Assembly: GCA_004123355.1 (NCBI GenBank)
Contig: SCHM01000004.1
Location: 6,909,017-6,973,016 of the forward strand
Length of the DNA stretch: 64,000 nucleotides
Source: Amphirosellinia nigrospora
Taxonomy: Eukaryota > Ascomycota > Sordariomycetes > Xylariales > Xylariaceae
Reading direction: 5' to 3'
Below the pieces are notes generated by a model. It saw nothing but the letters and a program-made list of their open reading frames with translations, ran no database searches and was not told the origin of the DNA. The translations under genes and the position numbers were made by a program. Shown piece after piece: positions 36,201 through 47,215 of the stretch. Numbering within the stretch: the stretch's first letter is position 1; every line of letters begins with the position of its first letter.

Positions 36201-37583
36201 TACTTGGCAAGAAGCAAACGGACATCGGTGAAAAGGCAAGAAGCCCGCGCTGCGAGTGCAACGACTGCAAGATTATCAACACTGCGCAGGAAAGATATAA
36301 TACAGTAACTTTCGGACTATGACAAGATCAGTCCAAAAGAGACTAGCGAGCTTTCGGATCATCAGTACATGCTGTGCATGTCTCACATGTTTGGGTTTAT
36401 CTTGAAGGATCGTAGCTATGGTAAGCACCTCTGGAACTCTGTTAATACCTAGTAATGTACTTACCTCTACTTTAGATCTTCTCGACGTCGACTGTCTATC
36501 TGACGTCAGAATAGTGGAAAATGCCATTGATCGATTGGTCATGCGACCAGAAGCGAATAAGGACACAATCAAGGCGATCGTCAAGACGTACACAGAAAGC
36601 AGTCAAGCAGGCCTCTTCAGCGCCGATTTCATCCAAGGGAAGGGAGAAGGCCAGATTTTTCTATTACATGGACCTCCAGGGACTGGGAAGACGCTGACGG
36701 CTGGTATGCATAACGCTTGATCAACCAAGTCGATACTGACACTTCACCAGAGTCTGTCGCAGAGTACACGAGGCGGCCGCTGATCAGTATTACTGCGGCC
36801 GATTTGGGCCACGAACCCATCGAGCTCGAAAAGAATCTCCTTCGGTTTTTTACAGACGCCACAAACTGGGACGCAATTGTGTTGCTCGACGAGGCAGACA
36901 TCTATCTCGAGAGGCGTTCAACTAACGATCTCAGACGCAACAGTATTGTATCAAGTAAGAGCACCTAAGAAGATCAAAAAAGAGTTGCTGATAAATCCAT
37001 TTTGCTACAGTCTTTTTGCGTGCAATGGACTACTTCCAAGGCATTATGTTTTTGACTACAAACCGGGTGGGCCATTTTGACGAGGCGTTTATGTCTCGCA
37101 TCCATCTATCGATTGGGTATGAGCGCCTCGACGAGCAAGCACGGGGGTTAATATGGGAAAACTTCTTTCGTAAGCTCAAGGAAGAACATAAGAACGGCGG
37201 ACCAGAGATCCGCTATGAATATGAGGCAAAAGAATATGTCAAAAAGAGCGAGGAGGTCAGGAAGTTGCAATGGAATGGTCGTGAAATTCGCAACGGTAAG
37301 TATGGTCTTACCCTTATGATTCAATGCTGACTTAATGATTGAAGCTTTCCAAACCGCTGTTGCACTGGCTACATTCGAAGCCAATACGGCCAAAGAAAAG
37401 GGTATCCCCAACGAAAAATGTATTCCAGAAATCAAGGAGGGCCACCTTACGCAGGTCGTGAAAATGTCGGCGGCATTCAAAGAATATATCACAGCGACGC
37501 ATGAAGGTTACGAGGATGCAGATTATGCATATAAGCTAGGGAATCGAAATGACACAAGAGGGGGCGAGGTTCGCAGGAAGTAG
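33250..37583 (+). CDS. AAA+ ATPase with N-terminal DUF7025-type region, interrupted by an LTR element
   Basis: The start at 33250 is MTSHEANNSVIETPV. The N-terminal half matches the fungal DUF7025/AAA architecture (EGMENLVKVTYEDE, then YDKAVVLERPSSKADEFR, VRDWWDML, FAGFWLLMKPGSDVYV). The C-terminal AAA+ module has Walker A LLHGPPGTGKTLTA, Walker B IVLLDEADIYLERR, a sensor-1-like FLTTNRVGHFDEAFMSRI and a lid region. Introns: 33701-33747 (donor GTCCGC), 35953-36014, 36421-36475, 36704-36750, 36955-37010 and 37296-37344. A 951-bp LTR element (33980-34930) sits in an exon. Without it and one target copy the frame reads SDDGRGESKEEK, without a break. Other frame breaks lie near 33410, 35405, 36206 (G2, one base short) and 36312. 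As sequenced, the allele is disrupted. The substrate is unknown; relatives resemble unfoldase-type AAA+ proteins. Confidence 0.82.
33980..34213 (+). repeat. 5' LTR of the TRIM-like element
   Basis: 234 bp, aligned end to end with 34698-34930. It contains a short inverted repeat (AACGGA GG TCCGTT) conserved in both copies. Confidence 0.88.
34510..34610 (+). repeat. About 20-bp tandem repeats inside the TRIM-like element
   Basis: AGACCTACAC-type units begin at 34510, 34530, 34550, 34570 and 34596; the first three intervals are exactly 20 bp. Five (G)CGCTAGC motifs occur elsewhere in the internal region (34278, 34330, 34400, 34476, 34625). Confidence 0.85.
34681..34697 (+). other. Polypurine tract of the TRIM-like element
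   Basis: AAGAAGGAGGAGGATAG abuts the 3' LTR. It is the usual plus-strand primer in LTR retroelements and fixes the element's orientation as plus. Confidence 0.7.
34698..34930 (+). repeat. 3' LTR of the TRIM-like element
   Basis: It differs from the 5' LTR by 19 transitions, no transversions and one single-base gap by my alignment; most differences are G in the 5' copy and A in the 3' copy. Confidence 0.88.
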
Positions 37584-39576
37584 GGCCAAAACATGATAAT
37601 CTTGGATATATAGCAACGATTCAATTTGGTGGATACCTCTCATAATTGTATAATTATCAAATCTTTTCGGAAGTTATAATTAACTTTGACTGTAGGCGGC
37701 ACATACTATCTTTGTTCCAGCTTCCTGAAGCAGGTGTTTGATACCACATAACGCTTTAAAACCTACAGATACGTCAAATATTAGCGACATGCTTCATATA
37801 TGTAGCAGGCAGAACTACATCTAGATCGGGTAGAGGACACCCGAGATATTCATTCCTGGATGAGCTTGGTTGTCCTGTGCTTTGGTCTTGGGGCCTAGGC
37901 CATATTTCTCGTCAGGGTAGGGGATGCCAGGACAATGGCCCCCCCCCCCTCTAAACCAAAAATATCACCCCTTATTGGCAAGAGCCCTCTTAGCAATTTG
38001 CTATGCTTTATGAGCGAAAGATATCTTACATCCTACTTATGAAAGCAGTTCGTCGCTTCATAATACCCGGTTAATTAGGGTTGGGAATGGGTACTACTGT
38101 AAGTTTGGCGGAGTTATTATTTGATGTCAACATGGCTCGAGTTGTAATGTAGAAATGTCTCGGTTCTATAGTGGCTTCAACACCATGGAGTGGCACGACA
38201 TATGGCTTTGTCACATGGCTCAGGAGATGCGAAAAAGGAAGGAATCTTAAGGCGTTTGGTTAAAGCCGTGCACTGGAATGGTATATTTGCATAATATAGT
38301 CCGGGCTCGCCATGTACATGGTAAAAGCACTAGGAGATGACGATACCTATGCTACTCACAGCGTTTAAGCGCAGTATTAATTATTACCAAAACTAGAACC
38401 TATTTTAAAAGTAGCTTGGGCCACGGTAAATAATACGTACGAACATTTCATAGTCTCACACAAGCATTGGCACACACATTTCCATAATTACATAGACTCT
38501 TATACCTTGAGCCATACTACTAAGTATACGAGGCAGACCGAATGCCAGGAACAGGGATATAGATATAGGGATTAGACAGAACAAAGAGACTCTCTGTATA
38601 TAGTCATTAGTCACATAAAGCCCACGGAGATGGCTTCACTGGTTCTCCCTGCAACAGCAGATGTCTACACCCTATCCCTAAAAGGTCACTGACACTGAAA
38701 AAATTGAATATATTACTAAGTCTACCGCGAATAAGATGTGAAAGCGACCTCATCACTGATGATGCTAAATTTCTTCAGCGACTTGACTGACGGCGCCAGA
38801 AACCATGCTTGCGTCATGAATTGATTCACTAACGCGTCCGATCGTTCGACTTGTTCTCGGTAACAGGTAATTTAGTAAGAAATATTTAGTGCGCTGAGCA
38901 ATTATGCTCCAGTAAGAGCGGGTCGTAGTTCTTGGTGATAAGACTTGCTTGCAAGTGTGGGAATTGACAATGTCGTTATATGATCCAACAATTTCGTGGT
39001 GCGAGGTGAGTGCACATGGTTCTTTGCCTCAAAAATACGTCATCGAATGTCAGGGGTTGCCAACATGAGCAAATTTCGACTAGCTTCATACCACCTGACA
39101 ACATATACCATGATGATGCTCCAATATATTATCGCTAAAGAAAATGACAATGTGCTCAATCCTACTCATAACGCTTTGCGATAATCTACTTATTTGGCCC
39201 TGGTAACCCCGCTATGAACGAGTTTTTGATGCAGCTTTTTCTTACGAGCCCGTCTATTGGTGCGATTGCATTTATTTCTACCCAAAGGGGTAATTCTACA
39301 TCACAATGTTCACCGCATGCGAAACATGGGTCTATATGTCCGGACCACACCGGAGTTTGGCAGGTTGATTTCGCCGCAAATTCGGTCCGTACGGGTTCTT
39401 ACAGCTCGGATCTTGAGTGCTTGTTCTCAGTCCGGGAAATGACCCGTGCATGGGATAGTATAAAGCTAGGCCATAGCGATGCCCATCTGAGACTCAGATC
39501 TTAGGTAAGTTGTCAAGGTATTCAGGGTTTCCACCGTTTCCGCAAGCTCAGAGAAGACCTGCCACCGTTGTTAAGG
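37584..39576. other. Intergenic; no gene recognised
   Basis: Contains an 11-base C run at 37939-37949 and no family-matching ORF. Two plus-strand ORFs (38996-39184 and 39214-39504) carry no recognisable motif and are not called. Confidence 0.4.
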
Positions 39577-41344
39577 ATGCAGATACTAAGTATCCTTCTT
39601 CCGCTTCTCGTCAGCGGCTGTACCGGGCTCCACCATCGGGAGACCGTAAGCAACGCTATTCCTCCTAGTCAGGACCCATGGTATACCGCGCCACCGGGCT
39701 TCGAGTCCGCAGCACCAGGCACGATCCTCCGCATCCGGCCGGACCCGAGCAACATTACGGCGGTCGCAGACGCCGCCGCAGCCTACAACATCCTGTTCCG
39801 ATCGACGGACACGCGCTACCGGCCGTCATGGGCTGTAACGACATTTCTTGTGCCCAAGAAACCCCTGCAAACCAGAGACGTCAGCGATAGAGCGGCGGGG
39901 GACAGCAAGCCGGCATTACTCTCTTATCACGTTCCCTATAACTCTGCTAGTGTCGATGCTAGCCCAAGTTACCTCCTCTCCACGAATTTTGGTGTGAACG
40001 GGCCGGGGGTCACGCCCCAAACGGCTTACATCGCTGATGCGCTTAGCCGTGGCTGGTATGGTTCGTTTATCTCAACGCTGCTTGGGCTTCACCCATAATG
40101 ATATCCTGCTTTGAAAGCCATGTCCTTAACTCACCATGAGCTCACTAAATTGGGTTAAAACTAACCTGACACATTACAGTCAATGTCCCAGACTTCGAAG
40201 GCCCAACAGCGTCCTTCGGGGCCGGCCCACAAGCTGGCCATGCAGTTCTAGACAGCGTTCGCGCTGCGCTATCGTCAGATCCATTACATACTAAGCCCGG
40301 TAATGCCCGTTATGTTATGTGGGGGTACTCAGGAGGCTCGATAGCAAGCACCTTCGCGGCCGAATTACAGGCTTCGTACGCGCCCGAGCTGAACTTCGCC
40401 GGCGCCGCCCTCGGCGGCATAGTCCCGGATCTTACCGAGGTCTTCAGCAAGCCGATTGGCAACAACTCTGCGGTGATACCCGCGGCCTGTTAGGCGGTAA
40501 GTATTGAAATCTCACCTGGACCATAACCCTATAGCATCATCACCTTATAGAGCTCAAACTCCTAGTAGTTGATTCGCTAATAGCTCTCTGTCGTGTGATA
40601 GTTACTGCGCAATACCCTGCTGCGCGCAAATTCCTCATCAGTCAATTGAAGACGTCGGGTCCGTATAACGCAACAGGTTTTCTGCGTGCGTTGAATTTCA
40701 GTGCTCCGCAATCGCAGGCGTACTTTGGCTTCCAGAATATCAGCGAGTTTTTCGTTAACGGGCTCGGGGCAATTTACAAGGCGCCTGAACTGGTTCGCGT
40801 CTTTGGGGATAACGAGTACGAGGGCTATCACGGGATCCCGCAGATGCCCTTGTTCGTGTACAAGGCGATTCACGATGACTGTAAGTGGTTTTCTCTCATT
40901 TTCGTATTTCTATCTTTGTCTCCTTATGCTGCTCAACTTGTGCCCCTCCTTTCCCATCCCACGTGCGGACAATTCATAAGCAGGCAAGAGATAAGAGAGG
41001 ATACCGATCGTATAAAAGGGACATCGAATAGATCAGAGATAGAAAAAGCTGACTTAGTGCTCCCTCCCAAATCTGTAGCCAACGGCATCGCCACATCTGA
41101 TGATCTCATATCTCACTATTGCAAAGTTGGCACGAATATCCTATACCACCGAAACACGATCGGCGGGCATGCGGATGAGTTCATCAACGGCGTACCGCGG
41201 GTGTTTGAGTTCCTATCCGCTGTGCTCGATGGATCTTACGCGCAGAAATACAATACTACCGGCTGTACCTGGGTCGATGTCACCGTCAACGTTACGGCCC
41301 CGGCTAGCGGCGAACTTCGAGGTCAGCTACTTGTGCGGGGGTAA
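39577..41344 (+). CDS. Secretory lipase (LIP-type, alpha/beta hydrolase)
   Basis: Extracellular triacylglycerol lipase of the Candida secretory-lipase family. The ATG at 39577 gives a hydrophobic signal peptide (MQILSILLPLLVSGCTG). Next come QDPWYTAPPGFESAAPGT, an N-terminal landmark of the family, and then the nucleophile elbow in MWGYSGGS. The likely acid is in TSDDLISHYC and the likely histidine in GGHADEFI. The introns are at 40061-40179 (donor GTTCGT; joins to give GWYVNVPDF), 40497-40601 (joins to LLGVTAQYP) and 40881-41078. The last is 198 nt with no in-frame stop, so an ORF reads through it, but the intervening residues are foreign to the family. One frame break before the second intron is at 40484-40485: a third G would give IPAGLLGV. 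With that base the gene looks intact. Confidence 0.83.
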
Positions 41345-42203
41345 AAGTATGGCTTGGTTAGGAAAAATTGATATTGTGATCGTTAAAAAAACATAGCCAT
41401 TTTACTATCTAGGTATATACAGATGCTAGCTAAGAAAATGGAAGCTATATGTAATTTTCCCACTTCGGAAGCACAAGATATCTCTGCAGATAACCTACCT
41501 ACCTAGGTAGGTATTAAGTACCTATGTATGATATCCGCTTTGATTGATACTTGCCACTTCATTAGAGAAGGCTAGTAGCAAAATGGGGAACCCACTTACC
41601 TAGTTAGGCAAGTACCCCTTCCCCTAGAAATTAAGCTTGGTCGGTAAATCGGCCAATCAAGAGAAGGCTCCACTACGAGACCCGACTGTTTCCCTAACCA
41701 CTTCTCGAAGCTATTCGCAGCTTCATTCATCCTTCCGCTGTTAACCTTCACTTCTACGGCAACCTCCCATTTCTCCCTCGCATTGCGCCAACTACGGACT
41801 GCCGTCCTCCTGCGACGCGCTGTAGCAACGCCCTCAAAAGTCCCCGCTTTGCACAGTGCCAAAGACCTTGATTTAGAGTTTCACACAGCTGCACGCCTGC
41901 ACCCAAAGGCGTTTCCGTTCCCTCGTACCGTCAACCGCGAAACTTCAACTTCCGTTCTGCCACATCTCCACGCTGCGGTCGGCCGAGTAATCGTTTGCTA
42001 TATCGATCGATATATTTTCGGCACCTACGATTTTCGTTGGCTCTGCTTGAGTTTGGATTCCCCACGCATGACACAATCCAACTCTTACCCTAAGCACGCT
42101 ATCACCAATCCATCACGTCGCATAGCGCCGACCACGCCATCGTCGACTCTCTCCTTGTTTCCACCGCCCGCACTAGGAAAACAAATCAATCATCAAACAG
42201 ACC
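41345..42203. other. Intergenic: lipase 3' flank and TAF6 5' region
   Basis: A perfect 16-bp palindrome ACCTACCTAGGTAGGT lies at 41497-41512. ORFs over 41596-42250 are unsupported and probably lie in the TAF6 promoter/5' UTR. Confidence 0.45.
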
Positions 42204-43706
42204 ATGGCAACCAATCGAGACGCGCGTGGTTCTGCTCAAGAACCTGGTAACAAGCCGGCTTCGAATGAACCACGGCTCCTTTGGAACCCCGAAAACGTTC
42301 GAGACGTGGCCGAGTCGGTCGGCATCGCGTCTTTCAACGAGGAGGCTTTGCGTACCTTGTCACAAGATGTCGAGTATCGTATTGGTCAGGTCATCGCTGA
42401 GGCTGTCCGGTTCATGCGTCTAGCAAAGCGCACCTCGATGACCGTTAAGGATGTTTCTCTGGCCTTGCGCGTGTTGGATGTTGAACCACTCTACGGATAC
42501 GATGCGACGAAGCCGCTCCGATACGGAGAGGCTACCATGGGTCAACCTTTCTTCTATATCGATGACGAAGAAGCCGATTTTGAACGAGTCATCAACGGTG
42601 CACTGCCCAAGGTCTCTCGCGATGCAAACTACACAAGTACGTATTTTTGGCGATGGGGGTGTGGCTATCCGCTATACGAACGATTGCTAACTCTTCTATT
42701 CACTCCAGTTCATTGGCTTGCTGTCGAAGGTGTCCAACCGACCGTTCCACAAAACCCTACATCCATGGAGGCGCGGACGCAAGATCTTCTACCCAAGGGT
42801 CCTGGTGCTAACCCTACCCTTGCCGCCCTTTCTGGACACGACAATCCTAATTTCAAGCCGGCTGTTAAACATGCCGTCTCTCAGGAACAAATCCTTTTCT
42901 TCGAGAAGGTTCAAGCCGCTCTCTTGGACGACAACCCCGATCCCGAGGTTCAACGACTTCGCCAGGCGGCTCTGGAAGCTGTTATTGCTGAACCGGGTAC
43001 CCACCAGCTAATGCCGTATTATGTCAACTTCATCTCCAACCAAGTTACACATTATCTGGACGACCTCTTTGTTCTGCGACAGATGATGGAGCTCGCGAAT
43101 GCTCTGATATCGAACGAACACATATTTGTCGACCCATACGCCAGTGCTCTGTGTGCCCCGGTTTTGACATGCTTGCTGGGACGACGGCTGGGATCGGAGA
43201 GTGGAAGCGATGCTGTCAAAGAGCAATATCAACTTCGTGAGATGGCAGCTTCTTTGATCGGACAAATCGCCAACAAATACTCGAGCACTAACAGATTACT
43301 ACGACCCAAACTGACTCGATCTTGCCTCAAGTCATTCCTGAACCCCACCATGCCGCCCCAAGTCTGGTACGGTGCGGTCCTCGGCATACTTGCCGCTGGC
43401 GGCTCCGAAGCTATCAAGGTCCTCGTGATGCCAAACCTAAAGGCGTTTGACTCAACGATGCTGCAGCCCCTGCGAGAGAAGAGCGAGGCCAACCTTGACT
43501 TTGAGATGGTGATTGGTGGCATTTTGAAGGCAACCAAGTCTCTCTCGGACGAAGATATTACGATGGACGGCGTAAACGGGGACACAAGCGATCGTGAGGC
43601 CAGCCAAGTCAAGGAATTCCTGGGCGACATCATCGGGGAGCGCGTGGTTCGGCTCGGCAACCACCACATCAACCAGGCCGTGCTCGACGCCATGAACTTT
43701 CAATAG
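42204..43706 (+). CDS. taf6: Transcription initiation factor TFIID subunit 6 (TAF6)
   Basis: TAF6 pairs with TAF9 through a histone fold inside TFIID (and SAGA) and is essential for RNA polymerase II transcription. The N-terminal histone fold runs from [19 protein letters not shown] through [18 protein letters not shown] to [11 protein letters not shown] (about residues 20-95). The conserved linker [17 protein letters not shown] follows, and then the TAF6 HEAT-repeat domain to the end. One intron, 42637-42708 (GTACGT, branch GCTAAC), is a multiple of three without a stop, so an unspliced ORF of 500 codons exists. Splicing replaces 24 foreign residues with NYTIHWLAVEG. No frame break was found over the whole gene, which makes it the only clean multi-hundred-codon gene in the window. 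Confidence 0.95.
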   Translation: MATNRDARGSAQEPGNKPASNEPRLLWNPENVRDVAESVGIASFNEEALRTLSQDVEYRIGQVIAEAVRFMRLAKRTSMTVKDVSLALRVLDVEPLYGYDATKPLRYGEATMGQPFFYIDDEEADFERVINGALPKVSRDANYTSTYFWRWGCGYPLYERLLTLLFTPVHWLAVEGVQPTVPQNPTSMEARTQDLLPKGPGANPTLAALSGHDNPNFKPAVKHAVSQEQILFFEKVQAALLDDNPDPEVQRLRQAALEAVIAEPGTHQLMPYYVNFISNQVTHYLDDLFVLRQMMELANALISNEHIFVDPYASALCAPVLTCLLGRRLGSESGSDAVKEQYQLREMAASLIGQIANKYSSTNRLLRPKLTRSCLKSFLNPTMPPQVWYGAVLGILAAGGSEAIKVLVMPNLKAFDSTMLQPLREKSEANLDFEMVIGGILKATKSLSDEDITMDGVNGDTSDREASQVKEFLGDIIGERVVRLGNHHINQAVLDAMNFQ

Positions 43707-44318
43707 GACAGAAGATTCATGACACCAGAATACTCTCTTTCTGGACAAATTGAGGGGACTGATATTGCTCTGTGGAGAGGACGCGTGTATTGACGGGGAA
43801 ACGTAGGCGGCCATAAGTTTTTTTTATTTTTATTCGTTGTGTCTTACGGATCGGGCGGCGTTTGGTCAATACCCCTGGAGTTGGAACTAGCCAGACACTT
43901 ATATAGTGGCATCTTCTACTCCCGATCATGTAAATGGCGTTGGCTGTGCATTTGGGTGGAGTTCGAGGGAAAAGGTATGAAAAATTCCGAGCCGTATTTG
44001 AAGTACGGTGTTCATAGATGCTTTCAGGTGAAGTTAGAAGCCAGAATACAGCAAAAAAACCAAAACATAGAGGGACAGAAGAAATGTACAAGTGTTGTAT
44101 TCATGCATGAGATGTTTGTACACATCTCATCCACGCGTCATAGAAAAGCACCAAAAGGATGTCTGTCGGTACCTCTTGGCCTAACCAATACAGCCCCATC
44201 ATCACATATAGTCATCACTCTTCACCCGCACCTAGCCAGCTCGAGTTTATCAATAATTGTCATATTTTCCTTTCTTTGTTTTTACACTACAAGCCCATCC
44301 CTCGCCCCTCTATCTCGC
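43707..44318. other. Intergenic between convergent taf6 and sdhC
   Basis: 3' flanks of both genes. No further feature was recognised. Confidence 0.5.
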
Positions 44319-45101
44319 TCACAAGAATGCCGTAAGACCGAGGGCACTGACGAGACTCGCACCCCAGATCCCCCAGTTGCCGGCGTGGATGACGGGCTTG
44401 TTGAAGCCCTTGGCGAGGTCCCAGATGAGGTGGCGGGTGCCGTTGAACAGGTGGAACACGAAGGGCCAGGTGACGAGGAACTTGAGCCCGCCCTTGACGG
44501 CGAGGGGGAGGCCGGCCGCCGCGGCCGCGAGGGTCGTCGACTCGAGATGCCACCCCGCCAGCGGGGCCGCGAGGTACGAGATGGAGAACACGTACAGCGC
44601 CGCCGTGAAGCCGCCCCCGTGATTCGTGTCCACACCGAGGAGGAGAACCACGTCTGCTTGTAGTCGTAGGCCGAGAGATGCGGTGCGACGGGGCGCTGCC
44701 GACGCTGTGAGGCGAGGAGGGTCTGGGCTTCGTCGGGGGTTACTTTTTCGGTTGATACGGAGCTGGAGGAAGGGGGTGTTAGTCAGTTGGCTTGGCTTGG
44801 GCTGGCCGACGGGTGTTGGAGGGTGCAAGGTCACGGACCGGGTTTGCAGGCTTGTGAGCATTAATCTTGGGACGGCCTGGGAGAAGGCATTGGGTCGCGA
44901 GACTATGATGTTTCTGTCAGTCTGTATATTTGCGTGCTTGTTTCTTTTCGTGGCTTGCAAGCGCCGTCTAGAATGTGACATGTAGCGCCTCATCTTGAAC
45001 CGAGTGCCATATCATCCCCATGTCACCACCAAAGAAAGCTCGCACATGGTGCGTTCCGTACCTTGCTGCAGCGCCCTGACGCCAACTCGTTGAACGTTCA
45101 T
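44319..45101 (-). CDS. sdhC: Succinate dehydrogenase cytochrome b556 subunit (SdhC), one frame break
   Basis: Membrane anchor of respiratory complex II in the mitochondrial inner membrane; with SdhD it binds haem b and ubiquinone. Exon 1 starts at 45101 (MNVQRVGVRALQQ, a presequence). Intron 1 is 44903-45061. Exon 2 reads SRPNAFSQAVPRLMLTSLQT, and intron 2 is 44763-44838 (rare donor GTCCGT). Exon 3 has RPVAPHLSAYDYKQTWFSSS, the family's quinone-site region, then WTRITG, three hydrophobic segments and the haem-ligand region FHLFNGTRHLIWD, and ends ALGLTAFL. The frame slips at 44614-44618 (G5 on the coding strand): one more G gives RITGGGFTAALYVFS. The gene is essential for respiration, so an assembly error is much more likely than a true lesion. 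Confidence 0.9.
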
Positions 45102-46765
45102 CCTGACGGGTGTATGTACCGATCGATATTGCTGATGTCGAGAGACTTCGAGGTGGGTAGTGGCGCTGCGGCTTGCGCTATGGGAATTGGCGATGGCGGA
45201 TTGGACTGGATTGAATTGAGGTTTATCTCGATGCGCTCATGATTCCGAAGACAGCCCAGTGTTTCCCGAGGTCCCAGCCAGCCAATCGGGATCTAGTGTA
45301 GCTAATGTCAACGGCTTCTGCGTCCCCCACCTTACGTAACATGCTCTTTAACTATATATATGCACCTAACCATGCCCACCAGCAGCAGTCACGTGCCTTG
45401 GAAGCTTGGTCCGTGCGCGGTTGGCGGGCACCTGCAAAAACTTGTCGTGGCGCCAATTCGGCATTTCTCTTCTTTCTTCTTTTCCTTCCTCAGATAGACC
45501 GGCGCGTTCGGGCTGGCGACGTTTTTACTCGACTTGAACGTCGCGCAAGGCCGCGGACGACCTTGTGTCGTCGTGGACGCGCCCAGAGGAAAGAGATCCT
45601 TCGTTAATCTCGGCACCGTGTTCTGTTTCCGTCTCGGTGCCGTTTCATTCTGAGATCTACATTTGTTTGCATTCTGTCGTTGATGTGATTTGTGCTTCGC
45701 TGCAGTCTATGTGCTGTTTTTATCTTGACTTCGCCTTGCCTCGGCTTCTGTTTGACTGGATGTCGCTGAGAAATCATCGCGATCGTGCGTAGCTCCGTCA
45801 AACTTGTTTTGCTCAACCAAGGTCGAGAATAAGGTACTACCGCAATTGTGATTATATGCAATCTTTCCACCCCGCGAATAGGTTGGACTACGTGCGAAGA
45901 AAATAATGGCTAATGTTGAGTTTGGTTGTACGAGAAAAGCAGAAACTTTTGTCTGGAGATATGAAACAAGCGCAGAAGCACTCTCGTGCTCAAGGGTATA
46001 GTAGTATCGGTCTCAAACTACTTGACATAGGTGACCGCCTATACTAGCTACCTCCAATTAGACGTTGGAGAATTACATAAGGTAATGGGTTTCCTTGCTC
46101 CCTCGGCAGTGGCTTGCGACGTGGCGACCTTAATCCAAGAAAGGCTATTGTCATCGGGTTTCAGATGGCCATCCCAATTCCCCTGGTGCGACAAAATCTC
46201 CGACGGGGAGATATTTCCCTATTTGGACCTCTCCCATCTTCTTAGCCCGTAGCACAAAGCTCCGTTAAAAGCTTATTCCACTTGGATTTTCATCATGTTT
46301 CGATTGTCATAGGTTTCCTCACATACCTTCCTCTCTGCGCTGTTCATCGTCGCATCAGGCGCTCGTGCTTGTTTCGGGAGGCTTTGTCAACGGCTGTGGC
46401 GTTGTCATGAGTTAAGGGGGCGCGGGGAATCAATAGTACGTTTACACATGTCATCCTACTTTTCTCGACCTTCTCATTCTAGCCCATCCAAACGCTGGTG
46501 TTATGCTTTGATGCTCATCCTACTTTGTTTTCGTAGTGTATATCATCAAATATGACAAAGGCTCACTCCTTTGCACTTTCAGCTTCGGAAAGACTGGGGC
46601 CGGCTGCTGTTCAGCTCCGTGGCGGAGGCGGCGCGATTCCTCGGCGCCACACCCGTAATATGATGCTGAAGCCCATCACGTAATCTACTAAGTCCATATA
46701 GACGCCCAACGGTAGATACTGTACCAAGATATGCTGGGTCCACTAAACTATTAATCAACAGTTGG
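45102..46765. other. Intergenic up to the right RIP boundary; no gene recognised
   Basis: sdhC promoter side. A pyrimidine tract ending in CAG near 45465-45495 resembles an intron acceptor, but no flanking exon was found. The ORFs here carry no family motif. Composition changes sharply to A+T at about 46765. Confidence 0.4.
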
Positions 46766-46789
46766 CCCATTTTTAATAATCAATAGATA

Positions 46790-47215
46790 GTTTATTTATT
46801 TAAGCGTTTGAAATTATTAATGTTAATGTATTTAAATAGTTTATTAGGTTTTAATATTTAAAAATTTTTAACGCTTAAGATTTTTTTAACGTTTAATTAA
46901 CGTTTAATTAACGCTAATATTTATAAACTATTTATTAATAATTAGTAGCGTTAATTAATAGTTTATTAATTTTTAAGCGTTAAATTAATATTAAAGCTTT
47001 ATTAATTAATAGTTTATTTAAATTTAAACGTTAAACTAACGTTAAAGTTATATTAATTAATAATTTGTTTATATATTAACGTTAATAACTTATTAATTAA
47101 TAATTTGCTTATATATTAACGTTTAATACGTATAAATAAATAGTTAATAAGTATTAACGCTTAATAATTTAAACGTTTTAAACTAGTTTAATATTTAATA
47201 GCTATTTAATATAAA
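46790..47215. repeat. Left TTAACG-rich terminal repeat
   Basis: Many TTAACG/CGTTAA hexamers at irregular spacing. It matches the right copy in the same orientation. Confidence 0.55.

Noticed and set aside
37939-37949. C11 run as a feature
   Set aside because: A simple homopolymer, and its length is unreliable given the homopolymer errors inferred elsewhere.
40881-41078. Coding sequence inside the lipase ORF
   Set aside because: The 198-nt stretch starts GTAAGT, ends TAG after a CTGAC branch point and encodes residues foreign to the family; treated as an intron without an in-frame stop.
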